DNA of 8,132 nucleotides, taken from the NCBI GenBank assembly GCA_018609825.1, contig JAHEOA010000221.1, positions 1-8,132 of the forward strand, given 5' to 3'. Shown here one piece after another: positions 1 to 6,073 of the stretch. Made by a program: the position numbers and the translations under genes. The notes under the pieces were generated by a model. The model saw only the letters and a program-made list of their open reading frames with translations, was not told the DNA's origin and did no database searches. Position 1 is the stretch's first letter, and every line of letters begins with the position of its first letter. This DNA is from Candidatus Bipolaricaulota bacterium. Lineage in GTDB: Bacteria > Bipolaricaulota > Bipolaricaulia > RBG-16-55-9.

Positions 1-1
1 C

Positions 2-1066
2 GGGCAGGTCATCCGGCGGCTCAGTGCCCTCGCCAGCCGCAGCGAGACCGACGTCGATGACCTCGTCGTCAAGCTGATCGACCGCACCAAGTGGCTGGTG
101 CTGCTCGCCGTGGCGATCTACGGCGGCTCGCTGGCGCTGGCACTGCCGGCCGACGTCGAGTCGCTCATCGCCTCGTTGGTGGTCATCGCGCTGCTTGTGC
201 AGTTGGCGATTTGGGGCAGCGAGTTCCTCTCGTTCTGGATCGACCGACAGATTGAGAAGCGCGTGGAGGACGACGCCGCGACCGCGACGACACTGTCCGC
301 CCTGCATTTCCTCGGCAAAATGGTCATCTGGACGGTCGTCTTCCTCTTGGCGCTCGCCAACCTCGGCATCGACATCAGCGCCCTGATTGCGGGATTGGGG
401 GTCGCCGGCATTGCTGTCGCCCTGGCGCTTCAGGGCTTACTGACGGACCTGTTTGCCTCGCTATCGATCGTCATGGACAAGCCGTTCGTTATCGGCGACT
501 TCGTCATCGTCGGGGAGTACATGGGCAACATCGAGCACATCGGGCTCAAGACAACCCGCGTGCGGAGTCTGTCGGGCGAACAGCTTGTGTTCAGCAACAA
601 CGACATGCTCAACAGCCGCATCCGCAACTACAAAAGCATGGAAGAGCGCCGCATCCTGTTCACCGTCGGCGTCACCTACGATACGCCCTCGGAGAAACTG
701 GAGCGCATCCCGACGATGATCCGCGAGGTCGTCGAGTCCCAAGAACTGACCCGCTTCGATCGCTCCCATTTCAAGGCATTTGGAGACTTTGCCCTGCTTT
801 TCGAGACGGTCTACTACGTGCTCAGCGCCGATTACAACGCATACATGGACATCCAGCACGCGATCAATTTGGGGATCCATCGTCGGTTTGAAGACGAAGC
901 CATCGAATTTGCCTTTCCGACCCAAACGCTGTACCTGCGCCACGAGAGCTCGCCCGCAGAGGCCCCCACCCCATCTGACGCCGATGCATCGGACGCACCA
1001 CACCAACCAGCTGATCGACCGAATCGAGAAGGCGCCCCACCTGACACCGATGCATCGGACGCCTGA
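2..1066 (+). CDS. MscS-family mechanosensitive ion channel (5' end cut by window edge)
   Basis: Small-conductance mechanosensitive channel: an inner-membrane pore that opens under membrane tension and releases solutes during osmotic downshock. The frame is open from base 2, and the residues before the first in-window start codon (GTG at 98) are still family-like (a basic, DVDDLVV-type stretch), so the true start lies outside. Counting from the GTG, hydrophobic segments lie near residues 1-18, 22-46, 75-92 and 95-115. The last is the Gly/Ala-rich pore helix (AGLGVAGIAVALALQG), followed by the conserved DKPFVIGDFV entry to the β-domain at about 128-137. The αβ C-terminal domain follows (VRSLSGEQLVFSNNDML, then NYKSMEERR). 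The last 35 or so residues are a low-complexity Pro/Asp/Ala tail with an internal duplication. otsA starts 21 nt downstream, so the two are probably cotranscribed as an osmotic-stress pair. The family call is firm; which MscS subfamily it belongs to cannot be said. Confidence 0.93.
   Translation, partial: GQVIRRLSALASRSETDVDDLVVKLIDRTKWLVLLAVAIYGGSLALALPADVESLIASLVVIALLVQLAIWGSEFLSFWIDRQIEKRVEDDAATATTLSALHFLGKMVIWTVVFLLALANLGIDISALIAGLGVAGIAVALALQGLLTDLFASLSIVMDKPFVIGDFVIVGEYMGNIEHIGLKTTRVRSLSGEQLVFSNNDMLNSRIRNYKSMEERRILFTVGVTYDTPSEKLERIPTMIREVVESQELTRFDRSHFKAFGDFALLFETVYYVLSADYNAYMDIQHAINLGIHRRFEDEAIEFAFPTQTLYLRHESSPAEAPTPSDADASDAPHQPADRPNREGAPPDTDASDA
971..1062 (+). repeat. Two 26-bp imperfect direct repeats with a palindromic core, inside the channel gene tail
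   Basis: Copies at 971-996 and 1037-1062 differ at two positions and lie 66 bp (22 codons) apart, so both are read in the same frame and encode PSDADASDA and PPDTDASDA. Each holds the perfect 12-bp palindrome CCGATGCATCGG. The second copy reaches to within one base of the stop codon. This is most simply a local duplication that lengthened a disordered acidic tail. A protein-binding role for the palindrome is possible but unsupported. Confidence 0.8.
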
Positions 1067-1087
1067 GTTGATACCATAGTCGCACCG

Positions 1088-2542
1088 ATGGCCCCGCAAA
1101 CCGACGACCAGCAGCTTGTTGTTGTGTCCAACCGACTCCCGTTTGCGTTCCGACGGGAGAACGGGCAGTGGACGGCTGAGCCCGGCGCTGGGGGACTCGT
1201 GACCGCCATGGTGCCAGTGTTGGAGAAACGGGGCGGCATCTGGATCGGCTGGCCCGGCACGACCGAATCCGAGGCCCAAGAGCTTCGGGACGAGATCCCC
1301 AAGGCGACGGAGGACGCCAACTACACCGTCGTCCCCGTGCCGCTCAGCGAGACGGAGAAGAAGGGCTACTACGAGGGCTTCGCCAACAAGGTCCTGTGGC
1401 CGCTGTTCCACGACCTGCAGACGCGCTGCGTCTTCGAGCCCGATTACTGGCAGACGTATCAGGCCGTCAACCGCAAGTTTGCCCGGGCCGTGGCCGAGCA
1501 TGCCGAACCGGGCGACTTCATTTGGGTGCACGACTATCAGTTGATGTGCCTCGGCCGGGAGCTGCGCGAGCTCGGTGTGACCAACAAGGTCGGGTTTTTC
1601 CTGCACACGCCGTTTGCGGCCTCCGAAATCTATCACAAGCTGCCGTGGCGCCGGGAGCTGCTGCAAGCTATGCTGGCCCACGACGTCGTCGGCTTCCAGA
1701 CGATCCGCGATCGGCGCAACTTTGAGGCCTGTCTCTACGATCTTCTCGATGAAGTCGCCGTGGAAGAGGAGGATCGCAGTCGCGTCAAGGCGGCGACCCC
1801 TGCCGACGGCGACCACGACGTCAAACTGGGCGTCTTTCCCATCAGCATCGACGTGGAGCACTTCGAGCGGTTGGCCCGGACCGCCAGCGTCGAGTCCAAG
1901 ATGGACGGGCTGCGCCGCGAGTATCCCGACCGGACGCTGATCCTCGGCGCCGACCGACTCGACTACACCAAAGGCATCCCCGAACGGCTGCGAGCGTTCC
2001 GCGAAGCGCTGGAACGCTATCCCAACCTGCAAGGCAACGTCTCGCTGATCCAGATCGCCGTGCCCAGCCGCGAAGGCATCTCCGAGTATCGGGAGCTGCG
2101 CGCCGAGATCGCCCGACTGGTGAGCGAGATCAACGGCCAGTTCACGCGCACCGGCTGGGTGCCGATCCACTACCTCTTTCGCCAACTGGATCGAGAGGAC
2201 CTCATCGCGACGTATCGGGCGTCGGATGTCGCCCTGATTACGTCCCTGAAGGACGGCATGAACTTGATCTCCAAGGAGTACTGCACCTCCCGCGTCAACG
2301 ATGACGGCGTGTTGATCCTGAGCGAGTTCGCCGGCTCGGCGTCCCAGCTCCAGCACAACGCGCTCGCGGTCAACCCCTACGATCGGGCCGGAACGGCCGA
2401 GGCCATCTACGAGGCCTGCCACATGGACTGGGACGAGCAGAACCGTCGCATGCGGCGCTTGCGCTCCATCATTCGCCGCCACGACATCCATTGGTGGGTG
2501 GAGGCCTTCCTGCGGGCAGCGCGGGGCAGTCCCCAGGATTGA
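1088..2542 (+). CDS. otsA: Trehalose-6-phosphate synthase (GT20 family)
   Basis: Transfers glucose from a nucleoside-diphosphate glucose (UDP-glucose in the best-known members) to glucose-6-phosphate, giving trehalose-6-phosphate, the first step of OtsA/OtsB trehalose synthesis in the cytosol. At 484 aa it is full length. GT20 landmarks run in order: VVVSNRLPF (11-19, Arg16), GGLVTAM (35-41), WIGWPG (52-57), GYYEGFANKVLWPLFH (93-108, Tyr95 and Trp104), WVHDYQL with Asp149, FFLHTPF with His173, GADRLDYTKGIPERL (287-301, Arg290 and Lys295), LKDGMNLISKEY (387-398, Asp389 and Glu397) and LSEFAGSASQL (411-421). All expected substrate-binding residues are present. The ATG at 1088 has no clear Shine-Dalgarno, and the channel stop is only 21 nt upstream, so reinitiation or coupling from that gene is likely. 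No otsB follows; dephosphorylation must be encoded elsewhere. Confidence 0.97.
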   Translation: MAPQTDDQQLVVVSNRLPFAFRRENGQWTAEPGAGGLVTAMVPVLEKRGGIWIGWPGTTESEAQELRDEIPKATEDANYTVVPVPLSETEKKGYYEGFANKVLWPLFHDLQTRCVFEPDYWQTYQAVNRKFARAVAEHAEPGDFIWVHDYQLMCLGRELRELGVTNKVGFFLHTPFAASEIYHKLPWRRELLQAMLAHDVVGFQTIRDRRNFEACLYDLLDEVAVEEEDRSRVKAATPADGDHDVKLGVFPISIDVEHFERLARTASVESKMDGLRREYPDRTLILGADRLDYTKGIPERLRAFREALERYPNLQGNVSLIQIAVPSREGISEYRELRAEIARLVSEINGQFTRTGWVPIHYLFRQLDREDLIATYRASDVALITSLKDGMNLISKEYCTSRVNDDGVLILSEFAGSASQLQHNALAVNPYDRAGTAEAIYEACHMDWDEQNRRMRRLRSIIRRHDIHWWVEAFLRAARGSPQD

Positions 2543-2670
2543 ATCCGCCTCATTAGCCAAATATGGGGCCAAAGCATGCGGGTTGTAGCTGGCCGCGCCT
2601 GCTCGCTAACCTGCTACGTGCAAGAGATCCAGCGATCTGATAATGGCGCGACGTCGACTCTGCTCGGTCC

Positions 2671-2676
2671 AGGTGA
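2671..2676 (+). promoter_or_regulatory. Ribosome binding site of the dead baeRF-like gene
   Basis: AGGTGA lies four bases before an ATG at 2681, from which the recognisable amino-terminal sequence begins. It marks the original start of a gene that is now frameshifted 10 codons later. Confidence 0.45.
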
Positions 2677-2680
2677 TGCC

Positions 2681-2949
2681 ATGGCCATTGATCGCCACGA
2701 CGTGGAAGCCTGATCGAGTACCGCAATCCCGATCACCCGATCGTCAGCTGTTACCTGAACGTGGCGCGGCCGAAGCAGGTCGCCACGGAGGCCAACTCGC
2801 TGATCCACCCCACGCGCCAACGGCTTCACGACGGCGACGCCGTCGAGAGCGCTCAGCGGGAGCGCTCGAACGAGCGGCACCTCATCGGTCGGCTCATGGA
2901 CCAGCACAACTCCAAGGGGCCCACGCAGGCAACCCTCGGCCTGGATCCT
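2681..2949 (+). pseudogene. Fossil of a baeRF-like (Vms1/eRF1-like) gene, N-terminal fragment, frameshifted
   Basis: An ATG with a good Shine-Dalgarno begins MAIDRHDVEA, then hits TGA at 2711. Adding one base there (GCCTGATC read as GCCCTGATC) continues as LIEYRNPDHPIVSCYLNV and then TEANSLIHPTRQRL in the frame that starts at 2710. This arrangement (short 'DL..L..Y' opening, then 'P(V/I)(V/I)S(C/V)YLNV', then a Leu-rich helix) is what I recall of bacterial archaeo-eukaryotic release-factor-like (baeRF) proteins, which are usually several hundred residues long. Only about 90 codons remain, the last 40 unrecognisable, after which the frame runs into a second, unrelated fossil. The frameshift is directly visible; the family assignment rests on resemblance from memory and is tentative. 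No product is expected. Confidence 0.4.
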
Positions 2950-2964
2950 ACGCTGGAGGCGCTC

Positions 2965-3335
2965 ATACTCGGCATCATGTGAATCATCGCGGCGCTGACG
3001 GTCCTGGGGCTCTCGCTGGTGATCACCCGCGGGGCGACCGTGGCGCTGACGTTGACGGGCCTATCCGCAGAGGCCGCGCGGTTTCAGGCGCGCTCGGCGC
3101 TGACCGGCACCGGCTACACGACGTCGGAGACCGAAAAGGTCGTCGACCATCCGCTCCGTGGCGGGATCGGCATGGTCCTGATGCTGCTGCGCAGCGCAGG
3201 ATTCGTCTCGATTCTGATCTCGCTGCTCTTGTCGTTCATCGAGGGGGAGGCGGACAGCGTCGACCGCCTTCCCCGGCTGGCCTGGCTCGTCCCCAGCGGG
3301 GCTTCGACCGAACTGCGACCGGGCTTATCGGTTGA
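2965..3335 (+). pseudogene. Fossil of a TrkA-C-domain membrane protein, N-terminal membrane part only
   Basis: In one frame the sequence reads LGIM-stop-IIAALTVLGLSLVITR, then ATVALTLTGLSAEAARFQ, ARSALTGTGYTTSETEKVV, and a second hydrophobic stretch, GMVLMLLRSAGFVSILISL. The GLS.EAARFQARSA.TG.G(Y/F)TTSE block followed by a membrane helix is characteristic of small membrane proteins that carry a cytoplasmic TrkA-C (RCK_C) domain and are annotated as putative potassium-transport proteins. Several lesions are visible. GGAGG at 2955-2959 precedes ATA (2965), where a start codon is expected. TGA interrupts the frame at 2980-2982. Near 3290 the similarity seems to move to another frame (a GFDRTATGLIG remnant ending at 3335). 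The entire RCK_C domain is absent, and the sequence passes directly into the hsp20 promoter. A shorter reading from GTG 3019 would be an unlikely 114-aa protein. Confidence 0.6.
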
Positions 3336-3360
3336 CAACCCGGCCGGTGGTCGCTACATT
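3332..3360 (+). promoter_or_regulatory. σ70-type promoter of hsp20
   Basis: A perfect -35 TTGACA (3332-3337) is followed by exactly 17 nt and a -10 TACATT (3355-3360, four of six consensus bases). Transcription should start near 3367, inside the adjoining inverted repeat, giving a leader of about 75 nt. The use of a housekeeping-type promoter plus operator fits repressor control rather than a heat-shock sigma factor. Confidence 0.7.
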
Positions 3361-3386
3361 TAGCAGTGAGATCACAAGACTGCTAA
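3360..3386 (+). promoter_or_regulatory. CIRCE-like HrcA operator
   Basis: Nine-base arms TTAGCAGTG and GACTGCTAA flank a 9-nt spacer. The textbook CIRCE element bound by the heat-shock repressor HrcA is TTAGCACTC-N9-GAGTGCTAA: same arm length, same spacer, and 15 of 18 arm bases identical. Two of the three changes (position 7 of the left arm and its partner in the right arm) are compensatory and keep dyad symmetry. The element overlaps the last base of the -10 and the expected start site, so a bound repressor would block transcription until heat releases it. Confidence 0.75.
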
Positions 3387-3428
3387 CCGCACTGAGATCC
3401 GGCAAGGATCCCAACGAAACGCTGCGCG

Positions 3429-3438
3429 AAGGAGGTGA
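3429..3438 (+). promoter_or_regulatory. Ribosome binding site deciding the hsp20 start
   Basis: AAGGAGGTGA is a near-perfect Shine-Dalgarno, five bases before ATG 3444. It contains a GTG at 3435 that is in frame and could be mistaken for the start; since that codon is part of the ribosome-binding site, ATG 3444 is the right choice. Confidence 0.9.
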
Positions 3439-3443
3439 CGAAC

Positions 3444-3869
3444 ATGGCCCGCCTTCCGACGCTCTGGGACGAGCCGATGAACCTGCTGCGCAACCTGGAC
3501 AACCTGTTTGAGGACCACGCGCCGACCCGGATGCTGTCCGATCGCACGGATATCTACGAGGAGGACGGCCACCTGAAGATCGAGACCGAGCTGCCCGGTG
3601 TCGATCGCGAGGACATCCACGTCCGCGTCGAAGGCGATCAGTTGGTCGTCACCGGCGAGACCAAGCGCGAGACGAACGTCGAGGAGGGGAACTTCGTCCG
3701 GATGGGTCGAAGCGTTGGCCGCTTCCGCCGCGCCTTCCCGCTGCCGGCCGAAGTTGAGGACCCCAACAGGATCGAGGCCCGGTACGACGACGGCATCCTG
3801 AAGATCGACGTGCCGCTGGAGGCGTCCCTCCAGGGCGGCGATCAAGCCGTCGAGATCGACGTCAAGTGA
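3444..3869 (+). CDS. hsp20: Hsp20-family small heat-shock protein (α-crystallin domain)
   Basis: ATP-independent cytoplasmic holdase that forms oligomers and keeps unfolding proteins refoldable for DnaK/ClpB. From ATG 3444 it is 141 aa, normal for the family. It has a short N-terminal arm rich in Leu and Asp (about 1-33), then the α-crystallin domain (about 34-125) with ETELPGVDREDI (47-58), VEGDQLVVTGE (62-72), a VGRFRRAFPLP strand (91-101) and EARYDDGILKIDVP (111-124, carrying the family Gly-Ile-Leu). The C-terminal tail ends in VEIDV (136-140), which supplies the I-x-I/V motif that docks onto a neighbouring dimer. It has its own promoter and CIRCE-like operator, so induction by heat through HrcA is the likely control. 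It is a single gene, closed by a hairpin. Confidence 0.96.
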   Translation: MARLPTLWDEPMNLLRNLDNLFEDHAPTRMLSDRTDIYEEDGHLKIETELPGVDREDIHVRVEGDQLVVTGETKRETNVEEGNFVRMGRSVGRFRRAFPLPAEVEDPNRIEARYDDGILKIDVPLEASLQGGDQAVEIDVK

Positions 3870-3893
3870 CGCTCAACCTCTTTCGGCTCGACC

Positions 3894-3929
3894 GCGGAGC
3901 GGCCCGTCGAGGGCAACGGGTCGCTCCGC
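3894..3929 (+). terminator. Strong hairpin after hsp20, between convergent genes
   Basis: A 14-bp stem (3894-3907 with 3916-3929) with one G-U wobble and an 8-nt loop lies 24 nt after the hsp20 stop. On the - strand transcript the wobble becomes an A·C mismatch, so it folds better in hsp20 mRNA. No run of T follows, so this is either a non-canonical terminator or a 3'-end stabilising structure that shields the convergent junction with the gene ending at 3961. Confidence 0.55.
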
Positions 3930-3960
3930 CGCTGTCCAACCGCTGTTGCTTCAACCCCTC

Positions 3961-5037
3961 TCAGCCGAGGCGGATCGCCCGCGCCGCATGCTCGCACGGC
4001 GGCCCCTCCCTGGCCCACATCGTACGCTCGTCGAGATCCATGACGACCGAGACGACGGTCTGGTAGTGCGCTTCAGGAGGCTCATCGTCGTCGATGTGGC
4101 GACAGATGGCGTAGGGCTGGCCGTCGTGGTCGAGCAGGATGGCCGTGAGATCGTCAAGGCCGATCGGTGCGCGTTGATCGAGCAGCTCGTTGGCCTTGCG
4201 GAGACGATGTTGCGAATGGGGGCGCTTGTCACTCGGGGGTTCGATGACGTCGAGCGCGTTGGGATCAACGAAGTGGTTGGTGTGAGCGATCCAGCCGGTC
4301 TCCGGCTGGAGCTGACGCGTCGCGAGCGGGGCCGATTCGACGTTGACAATCCCCGTGTCCGCCTGTGCCAGCAAGAAGTTGGCTGAGCAGGCGCGGTCGC
4401 CCTCGGTCACGATCCCCACCGCCTCGTCAAGCGAGCGTTGCCGCAGGATCTCGTGGCATCGCACGTGGAACGGCTTCGTCAACCGAGACCAGTCGTCGTC
4501 CGTCGATATGAGCCCATTGATGGCAAGCCCGAGCCCGTGCGCGTTCAGTCCGATCTTGCCGCCCACGATCCCGGCTTCTGTGAGACAGACGAGCGACGAG
4601 TCTCCATCCTGAACCTTGAGCATCACGGTCTGGGCCTGCGGAATCCAGTCCCAGTTCTCGCCCATCAGCGTGTGGCGCTCGGTCGTGTTCTCCGGCGCGA
4701 TGGCCATGCCGGTGCAGCCGTCGGACGCCAGCGCCGTCTCCGTGAACTGATGATAGAGGATCTCGTAGCGCACGTTGAGCGCGACGATCTCCGGCAGGTC
4801 CGCGTCGGCCCCCTCCGCCACGCCGCGAACGCCATCGGCATACTCGACGTTGAGCGTCCGGATGACGTCCCAGTACAGCTCCGCTCGTCGGAGGACTTCG
4901 CCCCGCGTGACGCGCCCTTCGCGCTCGAACCGATCGAAGTAGACGTCCAGATTGCGTGCGATCCGCTCGCGGGCGCCCTCGCCGTGTTGGCGGCCCTGCT
5001 CGCGTGCCGTTCCCGCCAGCTCAAGCATCGGGATCAT
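3961..5037 (-). CDS. C45-family autoproteolytic acyltransferase/hydrolase (isopenicillin N acyltransferase-like)
   Basis: Member of the Ntn-hydrolase family of penicillin acyltransferase (AAT). Such proteins cut themselves before a Cys, which then becomes the catalytic N-terminal nucleophile for amide hydrolysis or acyl transfer. Here the cleavage site is ASDG|CTGMAI with Cys108. Other family landmarks follow: GENWDW (126-131), EAGIVGGKIGLNAHGLGLAING (154-175), CSANFLLA (217-224), HTNHF (252-256), HSQHRLRKA (274-282), HDGQPYAICRH (304-314) and TVVSVVMDLDER (327-338). The closing REGPPCEH is also typical. At 358 aa it is full length, with no signal peptide, so it is cytoplasmic. Its ATG overlaps the upstream gene's TGA (ATGA), and GGAGG lies nine bases before it, indicating translational coupling. 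Substrate unknown: distant family members act on β-lactams, acyl-amino acids or peptides. Family call firm; reaction not assigned. Confidence 0.92.
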   Translation of the reverse strand: MIPMLELAGTAREQGRQHGEGARERIARNLDVYFDRFEREGRVTRGEVLRRAELYWDVIRTLNVEYADGVRGVAEGADADLPEIVALNVRYEILYHQFTETALASDGCTGMAIAPENTTERHTLMGENWDWIPQAQTVMLKVQDGDSSLVCLTEAGIVGGKIGLNAHGLGLAINGLISTDDDWSRLTKPFHVRCHEILRQRSLDEAVGIVTEGDRACSANFLLAQADTGIVNVESAPLATRQLQPETGWIAHTNHFVDPNALDVIEPPSDKRPHSQHRLRKANELLDQRAPIGLDDLTAILLDHDGQPYAICRHIDDDEPPEAHYQTVVSVVMDLDERTMWAREGPPCEHAARAIRLG

Positions 5038-6008
5038 GCGCGGTCGCCTCCGTCCGGCTGGAGCGCTTTGGCAAAGGTGATCCAGGCGGGCTGTTTGGCG
5101 TAGCCGAGCTGCTCGTTGATCGCCAGCATGGGTCGGTTGGCGCTCGCGTTCCAGGTCTTGATGGTTCGATATTGCTGCTCAGCGGCGTACCGGATCGTCT
5201 TGAGCTTGAGCGCCAGCGCGAGGCCCTGGCGACGATAATCCCGACGGACGCCCGTCAGGCCCGTGTAGAGCTCGTCTGGCGACGCTTGCGAGGCCCAGAG
5301 CGAGCTGACGCCGACGTAGCGATCCCCGTCCATGGCGACGCAGTAGGCATCCGGCAAGAGATCCGGGTTGTGCAGGAACCGTCGCTTGAAGTGCGCGAAG
5401 CTCATCTGGGTTCGCTCGTCGGGGAAGGGCACGTCCTCCAGCAGCTCCATGTCGAGCTCGTAGAGCTTTCGGTCGCGATCGGGGTCCTTGGACAATGCCC
5501 CGAGCGTCGTCAGCGTGATGCCGCGCTCCGCGACCTTCTCCCAGAGATCGGCGTACGGGGAAAAATCGAAGGACGGCACGTCCAGGCGCGACTCCCAGGA
5601 GCGCATGACTTCCGCGAAGCCGCGCCGGGTCAGAAAGCGCACGCTGGCGTCGTAGTCCTCGCGCGCGAACGACCGGAGCGTGATCGGGTCGAACGGGTCG
5701 AGGTCCATCATGAGGTAGTCGAACAGCGCTGTGCCGATGCCCTTGCGCTGCTGATTGGGGTCGACATAGACGCCGATCTCGAACTTCTGCGGATGGTGCA
5801 TCGACGGCGACTGGTCGTACTCCGCGTACCCGACGACTTGGCCGAACCGATCGGCGACGAACCGCCGGAAGCGACAGTTGGGATCGCGTTGCCCGTCGCG
5901 ATACTCGGCCTCTGCCACCGTCTCCGGATACTCGGGGAAGAGCCGATTGCCGACCTCGACCATCGCCTCGTAGTCCTGCTCGTCAAACGGCCGGATGTGG
6001 ATGTTCAT
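5034..6008 (-). CDS. Tandem-domain GNAT N-acetyltransferase
   Basis: Two GCN5-related acetyltransferase domains in one 324-aa protein, from ATG 6008. The first (about 1-140) has the acetyl-CoA pyrophosphate loop IGVYVDPNQQRKGIG (78-92). The second (about 165-315) has TGLTGVRRDYRRQGLA (249-264), then NRPMLAINEQLGY (291-303), the usual motif B. Both loops fit Q/R-x-x-G-x-G/A, so either could bind CoA, though the second looks the more complete catalytic domain. The layout recalls mycothiol synthase, but nothing identifies the substrate. A TTG 33 nt upstream (6041) is in frame, but the added residues (MPLPSSGRIDA) look like leader sequence and MNIHIRPF is the standard GNAT opening, so ATG is preferred. 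The gene overlaps the following C45 acyltransferase by four bases. Confidence 0.9.
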   Translation of the reverse strand: MNIHIRPFDEQDYEAMVEVGNRLFPEYPETVAEAEYRDGQRDPNCRFRRFVADRFGQVVGYAEYDQSPSMHHPQKFEIGVYVDPNQQRKGIGTALFDYLMMDLDPFDPITLRSFAREDYDASVRFLTRRGFAEVMRSWESRLDVPSFDFSPYADLWEKVAERGITLTTLGALSKDPDRDRKLYELDMELLEDVPFPDERTQMSFAHFKRRFLHNPDLLPDAYCVAMDGDRYVGVSSLWASQASPDELYTGLTGVRRDYRRQGLALALKLKTIRYAAEQQYRTIKTWNASANRPMLAINEQLGYAKQPAWITFAKALQPDGGDRA

Positions 6009-6044
6009 GGCGTCGATTCTTCCGCTCGATGGCAGCGGCAACGA

Positions 6045-6073
6045 AGCGTACTGGGAGCGTCGCCACGCGTCAA
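6045..6073 (-). promoter_or_regulatory. Possible weak σ70 promoter for the GNAT/C45 pair
   Basis: On the - strand, TTGACG (6073-6068) and TACGCT (6050-6045) are separated by 17 nt, in the 115-nt gap after the ferredoxin gene. A start near 6038 would give a leader of about 30 nt to ATG 6008, which also argues against the TTG start at 6041. The -10 matches only three consensus bases. Confidence 0.3.

Noticed and set aside
461..2572. A 703-codon open frame on the - strand lying opposite the channel and otsA genes
   Set aside because: It is the complement of two genes with unmistakable family motifs; its translation shows no recognisable domain and long antisense frames are common in GC-rich DNA.
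2616..2644. GATAAT at 2639-2644 as a promoter -10 for the baeRF-like fossil
   Set aside because: No -35-like hexamer is present at 16-18 nt upstream; it may be a remnant but cannot be supported.
2980..2982. In-frame TGA in the TrkA-C fossil read as selenocysteine or recoded
   Set aside because: It falls in a membrane helix with no catalytic role, no SECIS-like hairpin is evident just after it, and other lesions (lost start, frame change, missing domain) show decay.
3435..3443. GTG start that would add three residues to Hsp20
   Set aside because: The codon is part of the AAGGAGGTGA ribosome-binding site; ATG 3444 has ideal spacing.
6009..6041. TTG start that would add eleven residues to the GNAT protein
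   Set aside because: The added residues do not look like GNAT sequence, and the candidate promoter would start transcription at about this point; ATG 6008 gives the normal opening.
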